DNA from: Hysterangium stoloniferum
Taxonomy: Eukaryota; Basidiomycota; Agaricomycetes; Hysterangiales; Hysterangiaceae
Direction of reading: 5' to 3'
Assembly: GCA_015178975.1 (NCBI GenBank)
Contig: WHVD01000262.1
Coordinates: 1 to 64,000 of the forward strand
DNA: 64,000 nucleotides
Part shown: piece by piece, positions 21,455 through 32,702 of the stretch
Position numbering within the stretch: the stretch's first letter is position 1
Layout: each line of letters begins with the position of its first letter
Made by a program: the position numbers and the translations under genes
Notes under the pieces: generated by a model
Database searches by the model: none
What the model was told of the DNA's origin: nothing
The model's input: the letters and a program-made list of their open reading frames with translations, nothing else

Positions 21455-22343
21455 TGTTAGAAATGGGAAAATACAATATCTATATGTGACAGACTGTTAT
21501 AAGACCCAGGTTTGCCATCAGTTATATAAACTGTTATAAGAGCACAGGTTGGCATCATAAGTCCTTATATATATGTATATATAATCCATCATATAATACT
21601 AGACTATAGGTCCAGTAGCTCAGTGGTTAAGAGCACCTGCATATAAAGCCAGGATGGTCCTTGGTTCAATCCCAGGCTGGGTCAGTTCTTTTCTATGCCT
21701 TTAACAGGTTATGGGCCCCATTCAGCTTCATCTGCTGCGTAGGGTATAGACTAGATATTGATTTCAGGGGAAGTGTTAGAAATGGGAAAAATACAATATC
21801 TATATGTGACAGACTGTTATAAGACCCAGGCTTGCCATCAGTTATATAAACTGTTATAAGAGCACAAGTTGGCATCATAAGTCCTTGTATATATGTATAT
21901 ATAATCCATCATATAATACTAGACCATAGGTCCAGTAGCTCAGTGGTTAAGAGCACCTGCATATAAAGCCAGGAGGTCCTTGGTTCAATCCCAGGCTGGG
22001 TCAATTCTTTTCTATGCCTTTAACAGGTTATGGGCCCCATTCAGCTTCATCTGCTGCATAGGGTATAGACTAGATATTGATTTCAGGGGAAGTGTTAGAA
22101 ATGGGAAAATACAATATCTATATGTGACAGACTGTTATAAGACCCAGGTTTGCCATCAGTTATATAAACTGTTATAAGAGCACAAGTTGGCATCATAAGT
22201 CCTTATATATATGTATATATAATCCATCATATAATACTAGACTATAGGTCCAGTAGCTCAGTGGTTAAGAGCACGTGCATATAAAGCCAGGAGGTCCTTG
22301 GTTCAATCCCAGGCTCAGTCAGTTCTTTTCTATGCCTTTAACA
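21455..22343 (+). mobile_element. Tandem TRIM-B: LTR-internal-LTR-internal-LTR
   Basis: Three LTR B copies (21455-21706, 21774-22025, 22093-22343) separated by two 67-bp internal regions (21707-21773, 22026-22092), flanked by a perfect duplication CCATA (21450-21454, 22344-22348). Each internal region begins GGTTATGGGCCCC (primer binding site) and ends TTTCAGGGGAAG (purine tract). A terminal-repeat retrotransposon in miniature with no coding capacity, so it must use enzymes of another element. The three-LTR form fits unequal recombination between LTRs. Confidence 0.92.
21609..21683 (+). other. tRNA-like Pol III unit inside TRIM-B LTR
   Basis: A 75-nt stretch folds as a tRNA: acceptor GGTCCAG with CTGGGTC (7 pairs, two G-T), D arm GCTC/GAGC containing the A box (TAGCTCAGTGGTTAAGAGC), an imperfect anticodon stem with loop ATATAAA, and T arm containing the B box GGTTCAATCCC. 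A T-run (TTCTTTTCT) follows, as in a Pol III terminator. It recurs at the same place in every LTR B (LTR positions about 155-228). The anticodon stem is irregular, so it is probably a promoter module and not a working tRNA. Confidence 0.75.
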
Positions 22344-23099
22344 CCATACTCTTTTCTTTAGAGATAGCAGTCGTGGGGGCGGCAAGGATAGTCCCATCTT
22401 CGTTCTGTAAAACTATGCCCTCCACAATCCATTCCCCGTCCTCTAGATCCCCAGTAAAGATGGGTATTAACCTAACCGACTCGGGCTCTATCATGCAATC
22501 TTCTAGGGTTCTCGCGACTCTCTCAGCGCACATACCCTTGTCGGGTTTGGACGTTAGATTAGTTGGTGCGATTAGTTCGTCTTCCAGCAAGATCTTGTTG
22601 ACTGAAAAGGCCAATGGGACAGGTTCGTTGGAGGAGCTGGCAGGAATGAATCCCATCCTTCCAGGGAGGATTAGTCTTGATCCAGGGGTTGGTCTCACAA
22701 CGTTCCTATCTCATAGTTGATATGGAAGTCTTCTCCTAAGAGGATAGGTACGGTCATCCCTCGTACTACATAGGTTTCTGCGTTGAATCGCAGCAGGGTC
22801 CCTTTATTGTCCTTAAGGTAGATGGGGACGTTAATATAACCCAGTACTCGGGCACTCCCGGTAAGCTGTATTAATCGCAGTTTAAGTCCTTGCTTCAGCT
22901 TAGGTTGATCCTTCAGTTCTTGGTAGAATTCCTCTGACATGAGAGACAAATCGGCTCCAGTATCCAGTCTAATTTTGATTGGTTCTTCCCAATCGGGATT
23001 CCCTACTCCTCCGAGTATATGTAGTGCTGAAATGCCAACACTAGAATATCCTCCCGGTGGCTCCCTTTTTCGGTATACGATTGAGGAGTCCTCTTTCAT

Positions 23100-24950
23100 T
23101 AGCTTACTGGATTGGGGATATTGTATTCTAGGTCGTTTTGCCTCTTTTCTAAGGGCTAGTTCAGTGTTCCAATGGAGTCATCTGTTCGAGGCAATCATGT
23201 CTGTTTCCCCTTCCGAGTCTGATTCATCACTGATCAAGAGGTCAGGAGGAAGTCCAGGGTCGAAAGGAAAGGTTTCCTCCTCCATGTTGTTCCTTATGTC
23301 CTCTATGAGATGTTGCTTGTTAAGGCAGGCAACCCGATCAATAGACATTTCCTCGTCCGCGATTTCTTCAATCGATGGTGGTATATTGTTTGAGGAATTC
23401 TTAAACCCTGACAGACCTTCACAGTGCTGACAGTGCACTTCCAAACAATCTCCCCTTTCAACGAAATCCTCGTGAGATATAGAAATGTATACTTCCCCAC
23501 GTTGGGGTTCTTTGTCTCCGGGTGACCTCTCAATTATTTTGTGATCTTCAGGGATAACAGTATAAGCAGGAATGAAAATTGATTCGCTTTCGACATTATA
23601 TACTCGCGTTCCTGTACTTAGTCCGTAAACTGTCTTGTATAGCCTTTGCTCCTCCACCTCCTCTGAAGGATTCTGCCTGGAGCATAGATTCAATGAGACA
23701 TAATGAGCCATTTTACCTGAGTGAGGACAGTCGATTTTGAAATGTTCTGTGCTCCCACAAATCCAACACTCTTTGGGGGGTCTAGCGCTACTCCGTTTGT
23801 CACTCCTCTCGAAGAAGAGCTTCCCGTGTCATTTCCCTTGTGTCGGATCGGTCCTTCCTGCTCTGGGAGTCCTCGTCATGCCCTTGTCATCTATTTCGCT
23901 GGAGAGGACCTGATGGGGGTGGATGGAATCGGGAGAAGTTGGAGTATGCTCCAGGGCCTCCAATTCTGATTCGTTTTTTTCCGTGACCATGACTCGAGGT
24001 CTAATGGGGCAAAATCTATCTCTATGTGTTTGATTCCAGGTATTAATTAGAGCTTCCTGTAAGTTATTGGCATGTGCTTGGAGGCTCATGATATCATCGA
24101 TGGCTTGCCCTTGTATTAAGTATAACCATTCCGTGGGCAAGGTAAGTATTAACTGGCAGGTCTCCTCTTCCTTTTCTTGGTAGAATCCGTATAGAAATCT
24201 GTAGAGTTTAACTCTTCTTTGAATATACTGCATGGAGGTTTCACGGTCGTGATGGGGCTGGCGAAACCTCATTTCTTCCCATTCTAAGGACAGGGATTCA
24301 CACTATCGTGTACCCAATAACCCTTCGACTATGCTCCAAAGGAAGGACCTGTGCAATCGACTGAATTCAGTGCGATGCTCATGATCCAAAGTAGTCCACC
24401 AGACTTTTGCGTTCCCTTTAAGTCGTCTGGGAAGAGCGATGCCTAGAATCATTGTCATGGATTCTGAGATTTCCGACAAGCTCATAACATCCATTATGTA
24501 GTCCAGTGCCTTATATTGTGAGCCGTCATATTCAGGGAGATCTGACCATCTGATTTTGAGATCATTGGTGTTCAAGGTCAACTTCCTGGTTTCGGTCTCG
24601 GGAGCGGCACTCTTAGTATTCTTATTAGTACTTGCTGGGCCTCCTTGGTTTCTCGGGTTTCACCTTCTCTCGTCCCAGTCTCTTCTGTGGTCCAAATTGC
24701 TGGATCCATCAGAAAAATCCCCAGGCAGTCCTCCTGGGGAAAGAAGGGGGCCCATGAAATTGGCAAAGGTGGGAGAGTGTTGTTCAGGTAAGAAGTTCCC
24801 CTCCCGGGTATTTGTCCAGTGATTCCTTCAATGAAGGTGGTAGCAAAGGAAGAACGGTTTCGATTTGCAATGGATCTAATAGGGATGTTGGAGTGACTAA
24901 CCGTCGTAAATGGGGAAGCTACTTCAGACCCGAAAGCAACTCGACGGCGG
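23100..24950 (-). pseudogene. GyB gag region
   Basis: Minus-strand relative of GyA gag: capsid-like segments (WSDLPEYDGSQ, WW.TLDHEHRTEFSR, QYIQRRVKLYRFLYG, LTLPTEWLYL) and a zinc-knuckle region near 23700-23775. Cut at its 5' side by the GyD insertion. Broken fossil. Confidence 0.75.
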
Positions 24951-25252
24951 TGTAAGGGTGACTCTCTAGACCACACTGACTCGCACTATGACTGAGTTGG
25001 GGCACTAGCAGAGGGAATCTGAAGTAAGTTTTATACCTATCTGTTATATACATACAATGTACATTATTACTTACCTAGCAGAGGGAATCCGAAGAGAAAA
25101 GTCTAAGGAACCCTCGGCTAGCGAGTGACTAACTAAAGGTGCAGCTGAGTTTGAAAATGTGATAAAAACAAGGTACTCTTATCCTTGACTTATGAGACTA
25201 TATTAAGAAAGGTCAGGGATGAATTTAGAAAACTTGAGATTGTCCCCTGACA
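24951..25252 (-). repeat. GyD 3' LTR (LTR H)
   Basis: 302 bp; plus-strand text TGTAAGGGTGAC to CCCCTGACA. It contains the motif TAGCAGAGGGAATC twice, about 80 bp apart. Confidence 0.88.
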
Positions 25253-25371
25253 TCACCCCCCCTTTTAAGATATGGTGTCCCGACATGCTGTTGCTGCCAA
25301 TAAAGTCCAGGCTTGACCTTTTGAAACTCTGGAATCTGGGTCACTCGTACTATGGTGTTTGGAGGTTGTCT

Positions 25372-28300
25372 TTATCCTCGAATAGGGCCCTGAGTTGTTA
25401 CTGCCTCTGGATGTCGTGTGTGGAAGTCTGCTGTCAGAGTGGGAGCGAATACCATATATCCTGGTTCCCAGCTATTATGTTCCATGCCAAAGCCTTGCCA
25501 TTTTATGAGGTATTCAATTCGCCCATATCTCCATCTACTATCCAATACCTTCTCAACTTCATACTCCACTTCTCCTTCCACTACTATTGGATCTGGTGGT
25601 GGTTGAGAATGGCGGCCAATCATTGGATCCTCAATTTTTGGTGTCAGTTTCACCACATTGAATACTGGGTGGAGTCTATTCATTGACTTGGGCAGTTCCA
25701 ACCTATAGGCAATTGGTGAGACCTGTTCAAGTATCTTGAATGACCCTAACCGAAGGTGTGAAAGCTTTTTTGAGGGTTGGGCCATTTGAATATCACTGGC
25801 ATCTAGGAAAACTTGGTCTCCTGCCTTGAAGTTTGGTGCTGGGGTTCGCCGACAGTTGTAGTACTTTGTCATCTCATCCTCTGCTTTAGCCAATGCTGCT
25901 TTTGCCTCCTCAAGAGTTTCAGCCATTCGATCTCGAAAATCATTTGCCGATTCCACCTTGCTGGATCAAAGGTTTGGTTCAAAACCCATTCGTGGATGAC
26001 GTCCACAGTCTAACATAAATGGTGTCTGTTGTGTAGATGCATGGATATGGTTGTTGTATTGAAATTCTGCAAGTGGGAGAAGGTCAACCCAGTCTGATTG
26101 GCACTGATTCACAAAAATCCGTAGATATGTCTCAAGCTCTTGGTTGACTCGTTCAGTTTGTCCATCAGTTTGAGGGTGGTAAGCTGTGGAATAGGCTGGT
26201 TGAATCCCAAGGAGCCGATATAATTCCCGAGTGAAATGGCTTGCAAACTGTGATCCACGGTCTGAGATGATTCTCTGTGGGAGTCCATGATGCTTCCACA
26301 CATCCTTAAAAAAGATCCGAGCTGCACCCACAGAGTCAACAGTTTTGTGTGTGGGCAGGAAATGTCCCCGCTTTGTCATGAGATCTACAATTACCATAAC
26401 TGAATCATATCCTTGAGATTCAGGTAGGTCAACTATGAAGTCAACACTGGTTGTATCCCATCGGTCTGCTGGTGTGGTGTTTGGGTGTAATTCCCCAATT
26501 GGCATTTGACGCTGGAACTTGGTGTGTATACATGTGTCACAGGTCTTGACATATTGCCCTATATATCGTGATATGCCTGGCCACCAGAAGTTGCGACTTA
26601 CTAGCTCTAAAGTCTTCCATCGTCCTGCATGGCCAGCAACCCGAGAGTCATGGTGCTGTTCCACAATCCTACGCCTCAGTTCTGGGTCGGTTGGGACATA
26701 TATTTTACCCCGATACAACACCAATCCATCTTCCTCTGACCATTCCATTAATCTGATAGATCGGCCACCAGATTTCTGGAGTTCCTTCACTGCCTTGATC
26801 ACCGCTTCCTCCTGTTCACCCTTCTCATTTCCTTGGTGAATAGCAGTGAGGAATTCACGTTCTGGCCCATGTATTGATACGCCCTCCATGGCTCGAATTG
26901 CAAAGAACTCTGGCTTAAGTAGAGTGATGTTTGAGTTGTCTCCTTCACCTGAACCATGGTCAGACCGGCGAGAAAGTGCATCTGTTTTACCCATAGAGCA
27001 CCCTGCCAGGGTCGGTGGTGCAGTTGGAAATCAAAATGTGCCAGGAACAGCGACCATCGGGCCTGTCTTTGGTTTAGCTTTTTTGAGGACATGAAGTACT
27101 CGAGGTTTTTGTGATCAGTCCATACCTCCACTGAGTGCCGTGCCCCCTCTAGGAAATGTCTCCACTCATCAAAGGCACGAATCACTGCCAGCATCTCTTT
27201 GTCATGGATCTCATAATTGCGTTCAACAGCTGACAAGCTTTTTGAGTAAAAGGCAACAGGATGCCACTTTCCATCATCCAGCTGTTGTGAGAGGACTGCT
27301 CCAGTGGCATAGTCTGATGAGTCAGCTTCAACTCTAAATGGTTTTGAATCATCAGGCATTGTCAGAATTGGTGCATTTGTAACCAGATCCTTGAGGAGAA
27401 GGAAGGCATTGTCCTCTGTCATGGTCCACCTCCAGTTGGTTTCCTTTTTTGTGAGATCAAACAGTGGTCGCGCATGGTGGGAGAAATCTGATATGAATCG
27501 CCTATAGAAGTTGGCAAAACCAAGGAATGCCTGTACCTCTTTCCGACTGGTAGGAGTGGGCCAATCACGTACACCTGACACCTTGATTGGGTCCATCTCT
27601 GCTTGGTTTTCAGAGATGACTAGACCAAGGTATTCAATCTTTGTCTTTTCAAACTCACATTTCTCTGGCTTAAGGTAGAGCTTATACTCACGAAGACGCT
27701 CTAGAACCAGTAATAGGACACGCCCGATGTTCCTCAAGCGTCCTGGTGAAAATGAGGATGTCATCCAGGTAGACACAGACAACTCCTTCTGCAATCAAAT
27801 CTCGGAAGATGTCATTCATCATAGTCTGAAAGGTTGCTGGGCTATTAGTGAGGCCAAAAAACATGACTAAGGGTTCAAATAACCCTCTATTTGTTCGGAA
27901 ATGTGAAGGGTATGCATATATCATGATTGGACTGTGGAATAATACATATATCATAGTATTTTATTATTTAATTCTTACTCTTTTTCCCTAACTCTCTATA
28001 TCTTTCGAGCATACCCATATTTCTTAGTTTGAAGTCTTGTGTATATCTATGGGCGCTCTCGGCGCTAAATCTCACTCAGACATCTTTTACCCAGCAGACA
28101 CCACCTCGTAAACGACCCAGACGTTGAATAGCGAGAGGTGTCAAGGGTAACATCTAAGCTACCTATAAGGGTAGCGTTATCTAGTCTCCTGACATACTTA
28201 GAACTCGAACCGCGAAGGTCGAGTTCCACTCTAAGGTCTTTGCGCTCGTCAACGCTATAGTCGACTCGCGCTATTATCTCTTTACTTCAGATATTCGGCT

Positions 28301-29907
28301 TCTCATTGATTATCTATTTACATTTAGCTACGAGTTGCACCGTAAAGGTCAACTCTTCGTTCTCTCATTCTAGCCGTCAAGAGCAACTGTACAGTTGCTC
28401 TTGTGACATGTAGCGTGTCTCCTTGCTAGTACTGTCAGTCTAGCAATCTACAGTATTGTACTGAACGGTCAATACTTTCTAATAGTAGTTGAATAAACAC
28501 TATTCTTCGTATATTGAGCGGTAGGAATCTAACGACTCTTCACAGGAAAGCAGCCTTCCACTCATCGCCATCCTTAATGCGAACATTGTTGTAGCCCCAT
28601 CTGACATCAAGTTTTGTGAAATACCGTGCCCCTTTTAATCAATTCACCAGTTCTGAAATAAGTGGGAGTGGATATCGATTTTTTATGGTTTGGGCATTCA
28701 ATGCACAATAGTCTTGTACAAGTCGAAGGGAGCCATCCTTCTTCTTGATGAAGAAAACTGGGGATGCCATGGGTGACTTAGAAGGACGTATCCGACCAGT
28801 TGCAAGGTTCTCAGCAATAAAAATATCCAGCTCTGTCTGTTCATTGAGGGACATAGGGTAGACCTTGCAATTGGTTGACTTTGCATCAGGGATTAGTTCA
28901 ATTGCATGGTCCCAAGGTTTTCTATCAGGCAATGAATTAAATTACTCCTTGGAGAACACATCTTCAAAGGTGTGGAGATACTCAGGGACAATGTCTCGAA
29001 AACCTTTTGGGCTCGGTGTATTAAACCTTGCACTAGCCTCTGCTAGTCACTGAGACACTGTGGCAGATGCTCGAATCTGACTTGGAGTCAATTCTGGGTG
29101 CAGCACCGTGACAAATACCCGATCTCCATCTTCAATTAAGTCCTCTATTTGGTCTTCAACCTCATCAGACTGATCAGGTAGTAAATCAGGAATTGGCTCT
29201 TCTGTTTCCTCAGATGTGAAGACTGGGGCAGGGGCATCTCTACAAGCTTGTAAACATCTAATCTCTTCACGTGCCCTGAGGGTTGAGATTTTACACTCTT
29301 TACAGTGTGGGTTACAACGGGTCATTTTGACTTCTTGTGTCTGCCAATTGATCTCTGGGTTGTGATCCCGAAGCCAGGTATAGCCAAGTAAAAGGGATTC
29401 CTTCCCAAGCTTGGTGACTGCAAACAATGCCTTTTCTGAGTGATCCTTGTAGCGGAGGACCAACTCAGCAACTTCAGTGATTGAACCTGCTTCATTGGGT
29501 GTCCCATCAACATTGTATACATGAATTGGGTAGATGAGTGATCTTGTGGCAATTCTGTTTTCATACACATAGTCTCGGTCAATGAATAGACCAGTTGCAC
29601 CACAATCAACCAATGCACGAGTCGATCGGAGAAGACCAGTGTCAGTTGTTTGGAGCTCGACTTTTAGGTGTAATGATTTCACAGTTGCCGTTGAGGCAAT
29701 AATGAGAGATTTTGGAAGACGACATTCCCAAACTGGTCTTCTACGATGTGAATGGACTGAGGGAGACTTGGGTGGGTTAGGTATGACTTGAATTCCAGTG
29801 TTCTCACTCAACAGAGGTTCAACTTCTGATGTATTAACTGTACATACATCATCAACAGAGAGGACACTGAATCTATTTGAAAGTGGCAGCGAGGGCATAC
29901 CTTTCAC
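25372..29907 (-). pseudogene. GyD pol region: protease, RT, RNase H, integrase, chromodomain
   Basis: From 29907 leftward: protease-like segment (ALVDCGATGLFID near 29595); RT ([16 protein letters not shown] near 28740, VYLDDILIF near 27770); RNase H (DEMLAV-type KEMLAVIRAFDEW, TDHKNLEYF); integrase with HHCC (H.G..KT, CDTCIHTK), core (SVDFIVDLPES, DRGSQFAS, YHPQTDGQTERVNQELE); chromodomain (EYEVEKVLDSRW, YLIKWQGFGMEHNSWEP near 25500). These residues are typical of chromoviral pol. It is split by solo LTR L (27902-28544). Broken fossil. Confidence 0.88.
27902..28544 (+). repeat. Solo LTR L in GyD RT
   Basis: 643 bp, TGTGAAGGGTATGC to CGACTCTTCACA, flanked by a perfect duplication GGAAA (27897-27901, 28545-28549). 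Its ends resemble LTRs E and F (GTATGC start; CTTCGTATATTGAGCGG and CTCTTCACA end), so it comes from a related Gypsy family whose full form is not in this window. Confidence 0.88.
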
Positions 29908-31043
29908 TCGCTGCAGTTGGGAAAACCCGAAGCAGGCTGTAGGTCAGCCCCTCGAGGAGAGTCATCTGCTTCGGCCACCCTACTACAGGCAATTCGGACA
30001 TCCGCTTCTGCAAGAAGGATGTCCATGGCCATGTCCTGTCCCTCTTCATCAAGGCTAGTAAGTAAGGAGCGGATTCTTTGTAGTTTTCGAGGGCAGTCAT
30101 GACTGAGATGACCCGGCTGACGACACTTGAAACAGAGTGTTGAGGGAAGACCCCGGCCTTTTGTCGCATCAATGTCCATCGCGTCGGTCGGCCTAGAGGA
30201 GGGTAGTGTCGACGTGGAATGTGGGGGAAGTGGGGGAACAACGCGAGGGAACATCAAAGGTTTCAGTGTGACCGGTCACATTGTGACGCCTGCTGAATGA
30301 AAAATTTCATTTGCATTTCGATTTCGGTCGAAGCGGGAAGCGGTGTCATACCAGCCTTGCTCGTCGTCGTCCTTCGGGCGGTTCTCCATCATCACAACCT
30401 GGGTCTGGATATGTGGTAAGAGGCCATGTCGATATTTCATCACAATGGCTAACGCGTCTTTGTAACCTGCAAGGTCAACGAGTTTGCGAAACTCGTCTGT
30501 GTACTCGTCGACCGTTCTTCGGGCTTGATGGTACGTCGTTCCTTCTAACTTGATACGGGCCATAGCTGTTTCGTCAGCTGGAAAGAACTCGCGCTCGAAG
30601 GTCCGCACGAAGGTCTCCCATGACGGCACCACATCTCCTTGACTCCACGACTTCATGAGCCGATTTGCGAAAAGGGCGGCTCGACCCATCTTCATGAATG
30701 ACACCACCCATTGAACCTTCGTCTCGTCCATCTGGAACTTCGACCCATTCATGCTGATGTACAGCAGACACGAGTTGTAGAAGGTACGTCTGCCAGATCG
30801 ATCACCGTCGTACACGTTCAGAAGTGGAACCTTCGGGCCTGAGTTGGTCGAAATGGCAGCAGAGATTGACGTAGGTAACGCGGGCGGCTGTGGAGGATTC
30901 GTTGGTGGTTGTGTTTGTACAGTGAGTTGCTGAAGAATTTGCTGCAACAGGTCCGTATTTTGCTTCTGGGAGGCTTGGAGATCTCTAATGTCGTTACTGT
31001 GCTGTTCCAGCACCTGGTGGGGATCGGTAATAGAAGTCGACAT
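29904..31043 (-). pseudogene. GyD gag region
   Basis: From ATG near 31043: a glutamine- and proline-rich start, then a capsid-like domain (YDGDRSGRRTFYNSC, WETFVRTFEREFFP, YTDEFRKLVDLAGY, MKYRHGLLPHIQ), then a zinc knuckle CFKCRQPGHLSHDC near 30130. This is the typical retrotransposon Gag layout. Part of a broken element. Confidence 0.82.
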
Positions 31044-31182
31044 AATAGTAAAAATGAGGGGAGGGGACCGCGTGTAAACTCGAAGTAGATTAGATCTGTA
31101 TAAAGGTTTGAATTCGCGATCTTGAATATGGTTCGAAAAATAGCGGCGGTGACTCCGGTCACTTGATGTGAGACTTTTCTTC

Positions 31183-31489
31183 TGTAAGGGTGACAGTCAT
31201 CTCTAGACCACACTGACTCGCACTATGACTGAGTTGGGGCACTAGCAGAGGGAATCCGAAGTAAGTTTTATACCTATCTATTATATACATACAATGTACA
31301 TTATTACTTACCTAGCAGAGGGAATCCGAAGAGAAAAGTCTAAGGAACCCTCGGCTAGCGAGTGACTAACTAAAGGTGCAGCTGAGTTTGAAAATGTGAT
31401 AAAAACAAGGTACTCTTATCCTTGACTTATGAGACTATATTAAGGAAGGTCAGAGATGAATTTAGAAAACTTGAGATTGTCCCCTGACA
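31183..31489 (-). repeat. GyD 5' LTR (LTR H)
   Basis: 307 bp; plus-strand text TGTAAGGGTGACAG to CCCCTGACA. No TGG-type primer binding site follows the LTR on the minus strand; the start there is GAAGAAAAGTC, so priming for this family is unclear. Confidence 0.88.
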
Positions 31490-32517
31490 GGCGGAGGGTA
31501 TCCGGCTCTTCTTTCCTTCATGGTCTATCTGAAGTTCCTGGTCCATAGTCATCCTGAGGTGACACGCCGAGAGTCTTGCTTCTGCTGGTCAGAAGGACGG
31601 GTGCAATAGATTTCTCGTGAAGTCTTCCCAAGATCTCCTCCCTCGTATCCTAGGGAAAACTCTCGAGGATAGATTTATGGTTGAGAGAGCAGAGAAAGCT
31701 AGTGCCGGGGGATCCTTGGAGATCTCAAATGAAGGTTTCAGACGTGTGAGCCAGGGAAGTGGGTACCTGGGTACTATTGTTATACGAGTGGAGAACTTCC
31801 ATGAACAACTTGTCTCGTTTCTCACGACGGTGAATCAGCCTATGTCGCAGGCTGTGGTAGGTGAATGGGAGGTTCGGAGAGGCTTCGTATAGGGATCTTT
31901 CCAGTGTACGCATATAAAGATACCGATAATCCACCTTAGGTACATACTGTTCCACCCTGATCTAGGATCACGTGTAAGATCTGTAACATGCGATGGTGCA
32001 TGGCCACTAGGTCAAGAATCTGTTCGAATAACGCTAGCCTTATACATCCCCTTCCGGTGACATCAATGGTGACTAGTTCCTCAGACCACTCGGGGAGTTG
32101 CTCCGCCAGCTGATCTAGAGTACCAGTTTGGGAAAAGAAAGAATCGGTAATCACGATGCTATTCAACCTGCCTAACCAGACGGATACCTCTTTAGGCATA
32201 TTGGGGTATCTGTCTAAGTAGTCCGCAGCTACTGCGTCAACCTCCTTCTCTTCAATTTGTTCCGAGTAGTATTTATCCCACTTGTCATTTGCTGGCTCAG
32301 CGAAATATACCTGACCCCTAAAGGGATTCTGCAGCATTACTTGAGGCGGTGGAAATTTTAGACCGGTGTCATTTCTGTTCGCTCGAGCGGTAAGGAGTCC
32401 GAGAGTTTCCAACGACTTAAAATAAGAGTTATCCTTGCTCGTTCCAGCAGAATTACTTGCGGGAGGCCCGCATTCACCTTGTGAAGGCTCCAAAACGGTA
32501 TCGGCTTCTTGAGTCAT
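31490..32517 (-). pseudogene. GyB ORF1-like coding region (pre-gag)
   Basis: The minus-strand translation from ATG at 32517 shares the ORF1 block with GyA and GyC: NPFRG, W.(K/A)YY, YPNMP..V.VWLGR, TLDQL.EQLPEWSEE, LQILHV, PKVDYRYLYMR and a charged C-terminal part. It lies between the GyB primer binding site and gag, as in GyA. Cut off at 31490 by GyD. Broken fossil of unknown function. Confidence 0.65.
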
Positions 32518-32682
32518 TAGAGACGATTTTCATGTCGTGACATTACTGGGTAGTCCTAAGTCGGGGTATTCCTTTCTCGTCCGAGAGGCACCTGAAGGTG
32601 TAGGAATTCAGGAGGTTCCACCACTGGTTAAGGTCATAATACTACTACTAGCTGAGCGTTCATGTGGATCACAGTGAATGAG

Positions 32683-32701
32683 GGTCCGGCCCGGATCACC
32701 A
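32683..32701 (-). other. GyB primer-binding-site candidate
   Basis: The minus strand reads TGGTGATCCGGGCCGGACC one base after the LTR end. The TGG start fits pairing to a tRNA CCA end. Near-identical stretches follow LTRs E and F. Confidence 0.55.
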
Positions 32702-32702
32702 C

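Larger units (their letters stand above)
17199..23099 (-). pseudogene. GyB pol region with insertions
   Basis: Minus-strand relatives of GyA pol in the same order: protease (RLDTGADLSLMSEEFY, near 22950), RT (MPFGLRNGPSIFQR, YIDD near 20540), RNase H (TEREALAAKEGLVHF), integrase (HHPQTDGQTEN near 18380) and chromodomain start (EYEVEAITGH near 17250). It is interrupted by three separate insertions: LTR F (17725-18198), a TRIM-B LTR (19972-20218) and tandem TRIM-B (21455-22343). Broken fossil. Confidence 0.85.
24951..31489 (-). mobile_element. GyD: full-length chromodomain Ty3/Gypsy element, 6.5 kb
   Basis: Two LTR H copies (24951-25252, 31183-31489) are flanked by a perfect duplication GGCGG (24946-24950, 31490-31494). 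On the minus strand: LTR, gag, zinc knuckle, protease, RT, RNase H, integrase, chromodomain, purine tract (AAAAGGGGGGGTGA), LTR. It is a conventional chromovirus, only distantly related to GyA, and lacks ORF1 and the 3' ORFs. A solo LTR lies in its RT. LTRs differ at about half a dozen sites by eye. Layout complete, with several breaks. Confidence 0.92.

Noticed and set aside
21609-21683. Annotating the TRIM-B tRNA-like stretches as host tRNA genes
   Set aside because: They sit at a fixed position in a mobile LTR, occur at least ten times, and have an irregular anticodon stem, so a Pol III promoter module is more likely than a working tRNA.
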